64,000 bases of DNA, taken from positions 3,811,501 to 3,875,500 of the forward strand of contig NC_068558.1 of the NCBI RefSeq assembly GCF_022201045.2, given 5' to 3'. This DNA comes from Citrus sinensis. Its lineage: Eukaryota; Streptophyta; Magnoliopsida; Sapindales; Rutaceae. Below the pieces are notes generated by a model. The model was not told the origin of the DNA, did no database searches, and saw only the letters and a program-made list of their open reading frames with translations. The position numbers and the translations under genes are program-made. This document shows positions 23,549 through 35,063 of the stretch, piece after piece; the stretch's first letter is position 1; each line of letters starts with the position of its first letter.

Positions 23549-24023
23549 TGAAGACTTCCTAGTTGCTTCCCTTAACTTGTTGTCCGAGGCTCTGCCCCAG
23601 AGTGAGGAGAAAAAAACGCACACTGTCCCTGTTTTTTTCCACATGATAAAATTATAAAATACTCAAAATGAAAACTGAATCCGTTTCCCGAAGACAAAAA
23701 TGACAAATCAATAACTTGTTTTCCTCCAGTCCTTAATAATCAATAAGTGAAAACAAAAAACAAAAAAAGATTTCCTAATCGTAATGTGAAAAAGAGAAGC
23801 CCACTTGTTTCATCGCATATTCACATCCATTTTTTTTTTTTTTAATTTTATAAATAACAAGGTGAGAAAATTCAACATACAAACGGGCTCCACTGCCGAG
23901 TTTTTCCACACGCTCGAAGTCATTCGGCGACTCACCAAATTAATCAACAGAATCAATAATAAATTATCGCTCCCCCCTTTCTCCCAAATCGGACATTCCA
24001 TTTCTGCCACCAAAATTAGGCAA

Positions 24024-25925
24024 ATGGCACTCTCGCCAGCAAAACTGAACCTAAGTCTCTTCGCTCTCTTGTCCCTCCTCTTCCTTAGCCATGCAAGGCT
24101 CAATCTCGACCGCTCAGATTACAAAGCCCTCTCCGTCATCCTCAGAGATCTCGGCGGTCAACAGCTCTTCATTCCCAGTGATCCATGCAGCACCCCCGGT
24201 GTGTTCTGCGAGAGAAGGCTCTCAGACAACAACACCTACGTTCTTAAAATCACGAAGCTCGTGTTTGTGCCTAGAGAGCTTACTGGGGTTCTTTCCCCGT
24301 CAATCGGACGGCTGTCAGAGCTCAGAGAGCTCTCTCTGGCTAACAACAGCCTCGTTGACCTGCTGCCACCCCAAATCGTTGACTGCAAGAAACTTGAAAT
24401 TCTTAACGTTCAAAATAATCAGTTTTCTGGCACAATCCCCTCCGATTTGTCTTCTTTAATTCGTCTTCGTGTTCTCGATCTTTCTGGGAATAGTTTTTCG
24501 GGGAATTTGGGTTTCCTGAAATATTTTCCAAACTTGGAACATCTCTCTTTAGCTAAAAATCTGTTCACCGGAAAAGTCCCAACTTCCATACGTACATTTC
24601 GCAATCTCCAATTCTTCGACTTCTCCGGAAACAGTCTCCTTGAAGGTCCAATACCAGTGATGAGAAGGGTTGGACCCTCAGGGTTTCAATACCCAAAACG
24701 ATACGTTTTGGCTGAGACTACCACCAATGGAAGAAGCAATGGACCTTCCCCCGCTGCAGCACCGAATTCAAGTACACGCTCTTCTGGTGCTGAAGCTCCT
24801 GCTCCATCACCACACCACCACAAACACAAAAAAAGTAAGGGAAAGAAGGCAGCTGGGTGGATTTTAGGATTTATTGCTGGAGCAATAGCGGGTACTATTT
24901 CTGGGTTCGTGTTTTCTGTTCTTTTTAAGCTAATCTTGGCGGCGGTAAGGGGTGGAAGTAGAGATTCTGGCCCAGCAATCTTTAGTCCATTAATCAAGAA
25001 AGCTGAGGACTTAGCTTTCTTGGAAAAAGAAGATGGTCTTGCTTCGTTGGAGAAAATAGGATCAGGTGGATGCGGAGAAGTTTACAAAGCTGAGCTACCT
25101 GGAAGCAATGGAAAGATGATTGCTATTAAGAAGGTTATTCAACCTCCAAAGGATGCCGCAGAATTGACTGAAGAAGATAGTAAGTTACTGAACAAGAAAA
25201 TGAGGCAAATTCGGTCTGAGATTAACACTGTGGGTCAAATTAGGCACAGGAATCTTCTCCCTCTGCTGGCTCATATGGCCAGGCCTGACTGCCACTTACT
25301 GGTGTACGAATTCATGAAGAACGGAAGTTTACAGGACATTCTAAATGATGTCTCGCAAGGAAGAAGAGAATTAGACTGGCTAGCTAGGCATAAGATCGCA
25401 TTGGGAGTAGCTTGCGGGCTTGAGTATCTGCATATAAGCCACAACCCTCGCATAATCCACAGAGATCTCAAGCCAGCGAACGTGCTTCTTGACGATGATA
25501 TGGAAGCCAGGATCGCTGATTTTGGGCTTGCAAAGGCAATGCCTGATGCACAAACACATATTACAACTTCAAATGTGGCCGGAACAGTGGGATACATAGC
25601 CCCAGAGTATCACCAGACGCTGAAATTTACTGATAAGTGTGATATATACAGCTTTGGTGTGTTGCTAGCTGTTTTGGTGATGGGCAGACTTCCATCTGAC
25701 GACTTCTTCCAACATACAGAGGAGATGAGTTTAGTCAAATGGATGAGAAATGTTATGACCTCTGAGAATCCAACTCGAGCCATCGACGCAAAGCTCCTGG
25801 AGAATGGATATGAGGAGCAAATGCTTTTAGTTTTGAAGATTGCTTGCTTTTGCACCGTGGACAGTCCAAGGGAAAGGCCTAACAGCAAGGATGTTAGGTG
25901 CATGTTGTCTCAGATTCGGCACTAA
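24024..25925 (+). CDS. SOBIR1: Receptor-like kinase SOBIR1 (EVERSHED)
   Basis: SOBIR1 is the plasma-membrane adaptor kinase that pairs constitutively with LRR receptor-like proteins and passes on immune signals; in Arabidopsis it also acts in floral organ shedding. The single exon gives 633 residues from the ATG at 24024. The open frame extends further upstream, but the signal peptide starts here. Layout: signal peptide about 1-24, N-cap with paired Cys (PSDPCSTPGVFCE, 52-63), about five LRRs (90-210), a Pro/His/Lys-rich juxtamembrane stretch, and a membrane helix 278-308. That helix has Gly at 278, 282, 286, 290 and 294, the GxxxG series used to bind receptor-like proteins. The kinase has GSGGCGEVYKAELPGS (347-361), Lys369, HRD 479-481, DFG 499-501 and a C-terminal SQIRH. 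All catalytic residues are present. Confidence 0.95.
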   Translation: MALSPAKLNLSLFALLSLLFLSHARLNLDRSDYKALSVILRDLGGQQLFIPSDPCSTPGVFCERRLSDNNTYVLKITKLVFVPRELTGVLSPSIGRLSELRELSLANNSLVDLLPPQIVDCKKLEILNVQNNQFSGTIPSDLSSLIRLRVLDLSGNSFSGNLGFLKYFPNLEHLSLAKNLFTGKVPTSIRTFRNLQFFDFSGNSLLEGPIPVMRRVGPSGFQYPKRYVLAETTTNGRSNGPSPAAAPNSSTRSSGAEAPAPSPHHHKHKKSKGKKAAGWILGFIAGAIAGTISGFVFSVLFKLILAAVRGGSRDSGPAIFSPLIKKAEDLAFLEKEDGLASLEKIGSGGCGEVYKAELPGSNGKMIAIKKVIQPPKDAAELTEEDSKLLNKKMRQIRSEINTVGQIRHRNLLPLLAHMARPDCHLLVYEFMKNGSLQDILNDVSQGRRELDWLARHKIALGVACGLEYLHISHNPRIIHRDLKPANVLLDDDMEARIADFGLAKAMPDAQTHITTSNVAGTVGYIAPEYHQTLKFTDKCDIYSFGVLLAVLVMGRLPSDDFFQHTEEMSLVKWMRNVMTSENPTRAIDAKLLENGYEEQMLLVLKIACFCTVDSPRERPNSKDVRCMLSQIRH

Positions 25926-27884
25926 TTAAGTTTCTGGATGTTTCTGAATATGCAAGAATAAGGCTGCTTTGTGATGAACAATGCATGCCCTCTAAGTTGT
26001 ATAATTATGATCCATTTTGAGTTTTTACTTTCAATAATCTATGATGTGGTTATGGTCACTGTACAACTTCAAACTATTTCTGAAATGTGAAAAATATTGT
26101 CTATTGTAATTTTTTTTTTTTCCAAGACAAATGTTCTTCAATTATTCATTGATCAATCTCATCTCAATTCTCAGCAGCCGCATGAAAATCAGTATAACAA
26201 ACAATCTTTTGCTCTCAGCGGGTTGTGTGATGATGAAACATCCACCAATAGCAACCCTTGTCGTCGTCGCCCTAACTGCTCTAATAAACTATTATTAATC
26301 TTTGAATAATACCCCTACTGACAAGAATGCTAGGAAAACAGGGGAAGACCACAAATCTTGATTTCAACTGTAATACACAGTGAAGCAATGAAGCAAAAGA
26401 AAATAGAAGACCACAAATATAACAGGATTATATATTTTCAAAAACACTAACAGAATAATGAATTGTCTCAATTGAGACTTGATGCTCCATTGGAGACAAA
26501 CAGGTTATACACTTCCTTTCATGCTCAGCAGTCACGGGCAACACGCCTCAACTTTTTTATTTTCTTATTTATTTATTTATTAATACACATCAAGCCTTTC
26601 ATTTTGCATAAGAAAAATAGCGAATACAATTTAATATTGGTAATTCCTTCGATAAGCATATTCCTACACGTATTGTGAAAGGGAAAGTTCCAGGCACGTG
26701 CACTTTGGTCATTCACAGAAAAAAAGAGTAGAACAAAAATGCCTTAAGGGTTCGAAGCAACTAATTGTATTTTACGCTTCTGCTTTTAAATATTTCTCCC
26801 TTTTCTTAAAACAGACAAGTCTAATACATCTTTCCAGAATTTAAAATAATACTTACTGAGATGTGGGAACACTAGTGAAGATTGGCCTAATCTCTAAAGC
26901 TTCGGACAAGACTTAAAGAAAGTATTTGGATGAAAACACCAAGATAATAAAATCTCACAGAATCTATTTTTCTATCTTATTTATTTATTTACTAATCAGG
27001 CAAAAAATGAAAACAAAGTCATAAGCAATTTCATTCATCAAGCCTATCATATGTTACTAGAGAAATCTGGAAAGGATAACTACTAAATCCACAATTTGAA
27101 GGCAAATGCTATGAGGTTGACAGCTGCACTGGGAGATGGTAGGGTTTAACCTGAAGATATATGTTTTCTAGTTCACGTGACATGAAAGCTCATTGTGAAC
27201 TGGAAAAATAACCCCTTAATCAAAATCCTCATCTAGTTAAATTGTTGGACAACTGTAGAAAAAACTCCTTAAAGTGAGAATTATTCTAATTCCATGACCA
27301 CAAAATGCAACAGATCATTGGCAAACAAAAGATGATCCAACATTGCATTTTCATTCACATCAAGGGTTATTATGATGAACAATACTGGCCCTATCAACTC
27401 ATTAAGAATTCTAAAATTGGCAATTACCATTCCAGAGATACCGAACAAAGATAATCCTAGAGCAAGGGCATCCACTGCATATGAATTCCACTGATTGTTA
27501 AAGAGACAATAGACTAAATGTAAACCTTTCGAAGCTGACAAATAGTTGCAAAGTCAAAAAGCCTCTTTCGACTCCATCAACTTTGAAGCTGGAGCGCATT
27601 TCGGCAAACATTGTAAATAGCCATAACAAGAAGATAACAAGACAATCACGAAGAGTAAGGAACATTTATCACTCCAACTGAAAAATGATACTAAGAGCGA
27701 ACATTAGCTCAGTGGTGACATTAGAAAGTAGCTCTTAGAAATCATAGCTTCAAGAAGATTCCCAATCACCGTCCAACGTATATTATACTTGGTTCTTCAA
27801 GATTACATTTTATAATCAGAATGCTTAGTTACAGGTGATCACCAATAGGTGAAAGAAAAACAAAAAGGTATCAACTGGAATACC
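25926..27884. other. Intergenic stretch between SOBIR1 and MHF2
   Basis: It includes the 3' untranslated region of SOBIR1 and probably that of the minus-strand MHF2 gene. Short frames occur on both strands, the longest 86 codons on minus at 27541-27281, but none has recognisable motifs or exon-like borders. Confidence 0.5.
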
Positions 27885-28690
27885 TTAAAAATCAAGAAGT
27901 AATTGAGGAAGAATTCTTTCCAAATGAGTTGCTTCAATTTTACTAACACCCTCTGCTTCAGCAATCGCTGCTGCACGTTGCACAGCCTCTGCATTAAAAA
28001 AAAGGGCTTTAAACCAAAACTTGGAAAAAAAAAATGAAAACTTAAAAGTTCCGTAATTTGCATCACATAGGAAACACCCAATTGCAACTTAACATAGCAA
28101 AACCTGTGACAAAAACTCGGAGAAGTTCACAACTCAATTTCAGTGCATTGGCATTAGCTGCATCAGATAAATGTTGGATAAGAGAAAGAACAATTCAGCT
28201 GATTGCTTCGGCCACCACCATATTAATAAGGCATACCAGAAGTGGGCCGATTTTTCTTTGACGTTCCAGCTCCTGCTTGATCCAACAAAAACTATATAGA
28301 GACAGATTAAAGGTAGAGCTAAAAATGAAATATAAGAATTTGAAACTACAGAAATTTTTTCATTAAAAAAAAAGATGTAAATAATTAATACCTCGGATTC
28401 CATGGCATCAGTGCCTCCATTTCTCTCACGCTCTACAATGACAAAGATCCAATGAAGAAACTCAGATATAAGAGTAACAAAAACTAAAAAAAAAAGAAAA
28501 GAAAAATCACAAACCGAGAGATCGTCTGGTCCATATGTGCTTGAAAATCGCGTGAATTAAATCCTAAAATATTTAAAGAACTAAATGACATAAATAAATA
28601 AACAAACCAAAATTTGTAATAAAAAGAGATTATTAGAAACTGAAGTCGAATTGGAAGCCCTACAGAATCAAACGTCGTCTCTTTCTCCAT
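27885..28690 (-). CDS. MHF2: MHF2 / CENP-X histone-fold protein
   Basis: MHF2 pairs with MHF1 (CENP-S) in a histone-fold complex that binds DNA with FANCM in crosslink repair and crossover control, and also occurs at centromeres. Six small exons join in frame: 28690-28664, 28563-28515, 28432-28392, 28291-28237, 28157-28104 and 27988-27885, for 109 residues. The product starts METKE-like (MEKETTFDS), then DLIHAIFKHIWTRRSLERER and a variable linker, AGAGTSKKNRPTSANANALK. The histone fold is LSCELLRVFVTEAVQRAAAI, followed by EAEGVSKIEATHLERILPQL, and the protein ends in LLLDF, as the human protein does. Exon 4 starts after CTCTATATAG; that choice is the only one that keeps the frame, and its first five codons are less certain. 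No single long frame shows this gene. Confidence 0.88.
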
Positions 28691-28883
28691 GATACATCAA
28701 CGCAAAACTTCCCACGAGTTCGGGACTGAAACCGAAACAAATCGGGTCGTACTCGGAGTCCTTGTTTCCGCTTTTAGGCTTTATGTCAGGTGGTTGGGTC
28801 TGATATGGGCCTCGTAACCGACCCAAATAACTAAATTTAGATTTTAAAATTTTAATCTACGGATAAAGTAATCGGAGTGACAA
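28691..28883. promoter_or_regulatory. Short head-to-head promoter region
   Basis: Only 193 bases separate the start codon of MHF2 (minus) from the ATG of an orphan exon (plus). The stretch is locally GC-richer than its surroundings and has no TATA box that I can see, as expected for a shared housekeeping promoter. Confidence 0.45.
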
Positions 28884-28975
28884 ATGATTACGGTAGTGGA
28901 AACCGGGAAAGAAGCAGTTGACTCAGCACTGTCTGTTGCCCTGTCATCGTCAGAGCTCAAACTCGCCGTCCACAG
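28884..28975 (+). CDS. Orphan first exon, gene not identified
   Basis: An ATG opens a frame of 30 codons plus two bases that ends at an exon-like border (CACAG then GTAATT). The peptide begins MITVVETGKEAVDSALSVAL and has the Ser/Leu/Glu make-up of real coding sequence rather than of the AT-rich flanks. No continuing exon is recognisable downstream, where there are a tRNA gene and a nested pair of transposons. It is either the first exon of a gene with a long intron or a remnant cut off by insertions. Confidence 0.35.
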
Positions 28976-29086
28976 GTAATTTCCCGGTTGCCATTAACGA
29001 AGTGAAATTTCTGTCGAAAGTCCAATATAAAACAAACATTTTTATTTCGCATACAAATAATATTTGTAAGACAACGTGCAGCACAA

Positions 29087-29158
29087 GCCCTTATAGCTCA
29101 GTGGTAGAGCGTCAGTCTTGTAAACTGAAGGTCCGTAGTTCGATCCTGCGTGGGGGCA
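29087..29158 (+). tRNA. tRNA-Thr (anticodon UGU)
   Basis: A 72-base cloverleaf. Acceptor GCCCTTA pairs with TGGGGGC, with discriminator A. The D-stem is GCTC/GAGC. The anticodon stem TCAGT/ACTGA holds loop CTTGTAA, with anticodon TGT. The T-stem is CGTAG/CTGCG with loop TTCGATC. There is no intron, and CCA is not encoded, as usual for nuclear genes. Internal A and B boxes are intact. A short T run (TTTT) follows within 20 bases. Confidence 0.95.
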
Positions 29159-29562
29159 TGTTTTGTTGTTTCGAAACAACAAAGATGTTTTTCTAAATCT
29201 TATTTATAACTTAAAATTATTTATTTGTTTATTGTAATTAATTAATTTTTATATTATTCATAATTTTCTTAAATTTATTAATTATTTAAATAATTATATT
29301 TTTTTAATGAAATGATATGTCTCATATAAAATTAAGTATTATTTTAAATTAATTATAATATTTTTTTATTAAATACTTATGAATAGTTGATATTTAATTT
29401 AATTTCTTTTTTAATACAAAAAGGCTTAACCAAGATAAATTACAGTGAAAAATTATCGCACTATACATATCATGACAAATAGAAAGACGAAGGCCTAACA
29501 TAGATTCTAATATAATAAAAAGTTAGTACTATATATAATTTAGATTAATTTAATTTAATTTA

Positions 29563-30387
29563 GGAAAAATGACAAACACACCCCCAACGTTTAGATAAAG
29601 TGATAAAAATCTCCCTAACGTTTTAAAAAAGATATTTACACCCTCATTCACTAACGAAAACAATAACTTTTAACAGAAATTATCGTTGTACTCTTCTAGC
29701 ATATAAAAATATATATACAAGTTTAACTTGTGGTATTAATACCATAAAATTTTATTTAAATTTTAAACTTGTATATTTAATAATTCTCTACATATTATCA
29801 TTTAAACTTGTATATTTATAACTAATTTTTTATGTTATTTATTATGGTATTAATTGAAATACAAGTTAACATTAATAACCAATTTTATTTATTTTTATTC
29901 TTGAGTAATTAATTAAATTTATTTAGCTTGAAGAGAGAATTTGATAAAAATTTTAATAGAAGAATTGAGTAATGATGGTATATTTATAATTTTATTAATA
30001 ATATATGGACAAATTGAATAATTAATAATTTTTTTTATATGCTAGAAGGGTATAACAGTAATTTTTATTAAAAATTACGGTTTTCGTTAGTGAATAGAGA
30101 TGTAAATATTTTTTTAAAAATGTTAGGAATATTTTTAGAGTAATGATACAACCATAAACTTTTGTACAAACTTATTTTGTACAAACTGACGTGGCATTAA
30201 TTCATTGGTTGAATGAAAATATAAATTAATAAAAATAAATCATGTGAGTCAAGTGATATTTAATTCAATCAATCTTATCATGTCACATCAATTTGTATAA
30301 AATAAATTTATATAAGAATTTATAGCTGTATCATTACTCATATTTTTATCCTTTTACCTAAATGTTGGGGTATATTCATCCTTTTCC
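29563..30387. mobile_element. Fold-back (Mutator-like) DNA element with a nested MITE
   Basis: The left end (GGAAAAATGACAAACACACC...CTAACG...TTCACTAACGAAAAC) recurs in reverse at the right end. The inverted arms are well over 100 bases and enclose AT-rich sequence without coding capacity. The right arm is split by the MITE at 30138-30339. The terminal GGAAAAAT and long arms resemble the element at 60089-60770. I could not find a clear target duplication here. Confidence 0.7.
30138..30339. mobile_element. MITE with 9-bp target duplication, copy 1
   Basis: A 202-base element whose ends are inverted repeats (GAGTAATGATACA...; reversed right end GAGTAATGATACAGC). It is flanked on both sides by ATATTTTTA, a 9-bp target duplication typical of Mutator-like elements. 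It sits inside the right arm of the fold-back element. A second copy is at 43161-43363, and a degenerate relative at 40529-40717. Confidence 0.85.
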
Positions 30388-30561
30388 CTCTAAATTCAAT
30401 CCCGTATGGTAAATGTGGACTCGAAGTTTCAATTGTAACATTTTTAGGGTGGGGGAAAAAGTTTGAAGCGTAACCTCACAATTATGTAATCATATTAAAA
30501 ATGAAAATCCGACCACTGTCTTCCACCCTTGTGAAAAAAAGGAAGTCGGGAAAAATTGAAC

Positions 30562-30927
30562 ATGGCCAATATTATTCACAAACTCACCAGAAACAAATCA
30601 ACACTAAGAATCTTCAAAAATCTACCGAAACCCACACCAAGTCTCACTAACACAAGCAATCCAATAATATTTGTAAACCCTACAGCCTCTGAGAACGACA
30701 ATTCCATTCAAAGCTTTCGGTTTTACCCGAGTTTCCCATTTGGGTATTGCTTGAATCCGATTTCTTCAACTGGGTTTTGTCAATTGAATGCTATTGATGC
30801 AGGAGTGGTGGAGACGGATAATGATGCAACAACAGTATGGGCGGATAGTGTGAAAAAGAAGAGGAAGAAGAAGATGAACAAGCATAAGTACAAGAAGCTT
30901 AGGAAGCGCCTCAGACGAAAAACCTAG
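30562..30927 (+). CDS. Mitochondrial ribosomal protein mS38 / COX24-type small basic protein
   Basis: The 121-residue product has an N-terminal half rich in Ser, Thr, Asn and basic residues, as in mitochondrial presequences. It ends in a very basic WADSVKKKRKKKMNKHKYKK motif followed by LRKRLRRKT. This terminal segment is the hallmark of the COX24/AURKAIP1 (mS38) family, proteins of the mitochondrial small ribosomal subunit whose basic helix threads into rRNA. The start is the ATG at 30562; the frame is open two codons further up but without an ATG. Single exon. Plant members are commonly about this size. Confidence 0.8.
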   Translation: MANIIHKLTRNKSTLRIFKNLPKPTPSLTNTSNPIIFVNPTASENDNSIQSFRFYPSFPFGYCLNPISSTGFCQLNAIDAGVVETDNDATTVWADSVKKKRKKKMNKHKYKKLRKRLRRKT

Positions 30928-32276
30928 GCTGATTAGGTTTTTTAATCGAAGTTTTCCAATTAGATTTATTTTGTTCTTTGGAGTAATTGAGGATATGCTA
31001 TGCTTTAATTTATAGAAATTGGAATCTTTCACATAATTTTTTTATAGGGAATTTCGTCGAGATAAGAATAAGACTCGTGTCTTTGTGCTCATATTATTGA
31101 TATTTTATCTTATGCGCTTAATTGGAAGTTGTTTGATTCTTTATGTGATTGATTCACCGAGGACATTTTAGTTCCTTAAAGATACAAATCCAGCCGGGTT
31201 GAGATTTGCTGCTAAGAATGAGCCAATCTGGAATCTCGATATGCTTTCCAGTGTAATTATATATGTTACTCCGCTCTCATATGAAAATGATCTCTCTTTG
31301 AAAATAAAACGTTATAATTGTGTGCATGTGTTCGAGAACTATATGAAATATGTATTATTCTATTTATCGTAATGTTACAGAGTGATTGTGTCATTGTGAT
31401 GATAGAAGTGTATGGAAGATTGATTTTGATTTCTTGATGAATACAACTGTACTTTGCGAAGTGTTTACCTTATGTATTTGTAAATTTTATGTTTTCTTAA
31501 TTAGTTGTGAAGATATGGTGTTCATATCCTCTCTACTGGGAGATTTGGTTTCCCTTCATCTGATTAGTTGTTTGGAAACTTGTCTGTTGGGTTTTAGTAA
31601 GTTGCTATATTGCAGAAGTCTTGGCTTTTCAATGAACAAATTTGGAATTTCGTATGCATTGTTAAAGTAAATGATGTTGAGCCGTTGAGGGTATAACTGC
31701 CAGAATGTGGGAAGGAATGAGTTGAGACCACGGAGTAAATCAACATGCTCATGATTGAGGGGCATAGGGTCGTCATTGTTGCGTCTAGTAGGAAATGATG
31801 ATTGATGCTTGAAATGGAAACTAGAATGTTGCTTGAGGTTGGGAGAAAATATATTTTGGCCTTTGACTCACTAGAATGTTTAGTTGACAGCAAGCTATTT
31901 TGAACTTGTGAGATTGTTTTTCCACATTTTCTAGTTTCATTGTGTGTGGAGATTAGCCAAGAGAATCCCAGTTATGATGTTTACATTTATATCCCACATA
32001 AGTGGAAACATGATCAAGAACATCAAATATGATTCTCTTACCCCCTTTCCCTCATGCGTGGAGAAGACTGATTCTGCATTTGAGTGGTCAAACCTTCATC
32101 TGCTGTAATCATACATTAGCAACTTCGTAACATATCAGGATCTGGCAACACCAATTAACAGTTACTTGAAAGTTGGATTTTCTTTGTTAGAGTGGGCAAT
32201 TTCTCTCTTTATATCAGAAGGGGAATTAATGTTTCTCGAGCCATCTTTGTCCTTTGAGAAGATGGATGGCTCTATC
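30928..32276. other. Intergenic stretch downstream of the mS38 gene
   Basis: This probably begins with the mS38 3' untranslated region. Frames of 60-100 codons occur on both strands (for example 31386-31670 plus) but show no motif or family resemblance. The hAT element then starts directly. Confidence 0.45.
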
Positions 32277-33110
32277 TAGAGGTGACCAATGGGCCAGACG
32301 GCACGAGGTATGGCACGTGTCCGTACATCACGGCACGGCACACACGTGGGCTGCACTGGGCCGGGTTTAGATTTTAGGCATGTGGGTTTTAAAAGCACGA
32401 CACGATTAGAAATTGGACAAAACACGGCACGCGAAAAAGCACGTTTCATTTTTTCATGAAAATAAACTTAAAATTTTATAAATAACTTGAAATTGAATCT
32501 TTTAATTTATTTTATTAGCTCAAATTTTTTAAATTTATTTAATTCTTAGTTTCAAAAAAATAAATAAAATTGATTTATGTTTATAATTTATTAAATAAAT
32601 AATTTATATCATGATTTTATAAATGTGTATTAATATTATTATAAACTATGATATATGATTCTATGTAATTCTAAGTTAACAATTAAGTTAACCCTTAAAA
32701 AAAATTATTATTGTTGTTGTTGAGTACTAAAAAAGAATTCTAATATAGAGTCAAACTTAAAAATTAATATTATATTCCCTTATTATTATTGAATATGAAC
32801 TTGAGTTTTGAATTCTTTATTCTATTAAATTTGAATAAAGGCACGTTGATTCAAAAAAGTATATAGGCTTGAAAAAAAATAAGACAATAATTTGGCATGC
32901 GCTCTTAAAAAAAAAAAAAAAACTTAGTAGGTTTTTTTTTTTAGACACGGCCCACGGCACGGCACATGTGTCGGGCCAAGCCTAAGTAAAAAAAAATAAG
33001 CACGGCACGACACTGCACAAAACGCATAATAGGCACGGCATGACACGAGCACGCGTGGGCTTCTTTTGATGGGCCTGGGCCGGCACGACACGACCCCCTC
33101 GCCTCCTTTA
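32277..33110. mobile_element. Non-autonomous hAT element with exact 8-bp TSD
   Basis: An 834-base element begins TAGAGGTGACC and ends in the reverse of TAAAGGAGGCG. It is flanked by GCTCTATC on both sides (32269-32276 and 33111-33118), the 8-bp duplication of hAT transposons. Both subterminal regions are dense in CGGCACG/CACGACACG words, likely transposase binding sites. The middle (32450-32930) is AT-rich without coding sequence, so mobility would need a transposase from elsewhere. The exact TSD suggests a fairly recent insertion. Confidence 0.9.
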
Positions 33111-33118
33111 GCTCTATC

Positions 33119-34646
33119 CCGTTTGTAGTCCGTATAGTACCAACTTCGCCAGGTTTCTCGAATGTGGTGCTCTACAAAAGAGCCAGTTATAGGCTTAAAA
33201 TGCGTTCTACAGATCTGCAGAAACGAAGGAAAATCATCTCCTTTGTGTGAGTACAATGGTGCTCTGTTTCTAGTCTCATGGGGAGAGGGAATATAACAAT
33301 GCCCGAATCTTCATGATTGAGCTACATTTAAGGGAGAGATGGAATTATCTGTCTTATATTTTGGCTAAGGTTGTACAGATTATTAGTGAAAGTCACCAAA
33401 TCTGTCATGATTATGCTTATAATAATGGTTATTTGTGGCATCTTTAGCCAATGTAAGGAGAATATGTAGGGGAAACACAATGGTAAATAAATTAGTTAAG
33501 CATCTAATCTGTGACAAGATGAGATTAATGTAATCATTGAGAATTGTGTGATCAATGTACTGGAGCAAGCAAGATTGCAAGAGCTTGCATGATTCTTATT
33601 CAAATAAGAAGAGACGGGATGTGATTTGCTTTTTGGATTCTTTAATTTAATCCCGGCCCGCCGACCACGGGGTGGAACTGGGAAACTTGCACATGCAGTT
33701 TAAATCTCAATATAATTTTAATGCAAGTAATTGACGAAGTTGTTGGGATGGAACACAAAGTTTACAGTACATCGAACCATCAGAGAACTTGTGAGCTTTT
33801 GAATAAGCCAATCAATTTGATTCTTGCTGTGATCTTACATCAAGTATGCATGAAACGTGGCATTGGCATATTTGGCAAAGAAACTATAAAAGTGAATCTA
33901 AATGGTGAAAGTTGAAGTGATTTGAACTTGAAATAAAATTTGGAAGCCTGCCTGAAGTCTTATAGTTGCGTCAGCACTTACGCAAGAGTTTTCAGACAAA
34001 AGGAAACAGAAACTGTTTATTTTAATTAAATCAGCTCGGTGGCAACACACATGCTCCCACTAATCAGGAATGCAATTGCTAGAAATACTGAACGAAAAAG
34101 CCGACAGCAAGCCAATAGTCAGGTCTGCAATCTGAGTTTGTTGCCATTAAATATGTCAGTTTTTTGGTTGTGCGCGCAATTGTTGAATTTGGAGTTTTCT
34201 TGAGCTAATAAAGCATTCGGTTTTTGGACTTTAATTAATTATGAAATTGTGGGTGCAACTTAGGCTCAATGATGTGATTATGCAGGTGCTGGCAACTTTT
34301 CAAGGAGATTCCCCGAACTCGACATATTAATTGAAGAGCACTTTACAATGTGCATAGACTATAACTATATACGAGTGAAGAAAATGTCACCACGTGAGAA
34401 TTGAGAGCGGCTTTTGGCCAACAAAAAATAAATTTGCTTTGCTTGTGAGACGGAACATGCTATGCCTATGCTACCATGAGTGGGTCTAAAGTCTATTTAA
34501 AGCGCGCCACATCCCTATAAATCTCTAATTTAATAATATATAATTTTTTTTATAAGAATTTAATAATCATATAATTAATTTGCCTATAAGAAGAAGACTA
34601 TTGTGCATTTGTAGTCGTTGAATATAAATCGAAAAATTCTATTCTT

Positions 34647-34685
<39 letters not shown>

Positions 34686-35063
34686 ATGCTAGTCGTCTGT
34701 CGCATCTCACCTTCATTAAAAAAGAAATATTACTGTCAATAAATGTATTAAAACAACAAAAAAATCATTAATATTGGCAAAAGAAGCAAACCATAATAAC
34801 ACTGATGATATCAACCAAAATTTTATTGCATACAAGTAGCGTGGATCAACCTTTGTCTATGATTTGGTCGGTAATAAAGTTTAAAATAAACTAATAATGC
34901 ACCCAAATCATGTGACAGGGGCTAACTTAATTCAATTCACTGTATGTATGCGACTAGTAACGACATCATAGATATTAAAATAACAATAACATGTACAAAA
35001 TAAGGTATCTTTTCCCTTTTCTTGAGTCAGTTTCAATCAAATTTTATGATTATAAACTCCATT
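33119..35063. other. Intergenic stretch before the WD40 gene
   Basis: No recognisable gene. It contains an AT microsatellite at 34650-34683 and probably the 3' untranslated region of the minus-strand WD40 gene at its right end. Confidence 0.45.

Larger units (their letters stand above)
21791..24023. other. AT-rich intergenic stretch upstream of SOBIR1
   Basis: It contains the 88-bp tandem repeat at 21936-22130, a GAA/AAG microsatellite near 22578-22606, an AATT tract at 23399-23422 and a very AT-rich block (22800-23300). The last 600 bases include the W-boxes of SOBIR1. No gene is recognisable. Confidence 0.5.

Noticed and set aside
27281-27541. 86-codon minus-strand frame downstream of MHF2
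   Set aside because: Composition resembles translated non-coding DNA, with no motif and no splice link to MHF2.
31386-31893. Frames on both strands downstream of the mS38 gene
   Set aside because: They overlap each other on opposite strands, are Leu/Cys/Phe-rich and show no family signature. Most likely 3' untranslated or intergenic sequence.
32924-33256. 110-codon minus-strand frame
   Set aside because: It runs across the end and TSD of a hAT element, and its Arg/Cys-rich text comes from the CGGCACG arrays.
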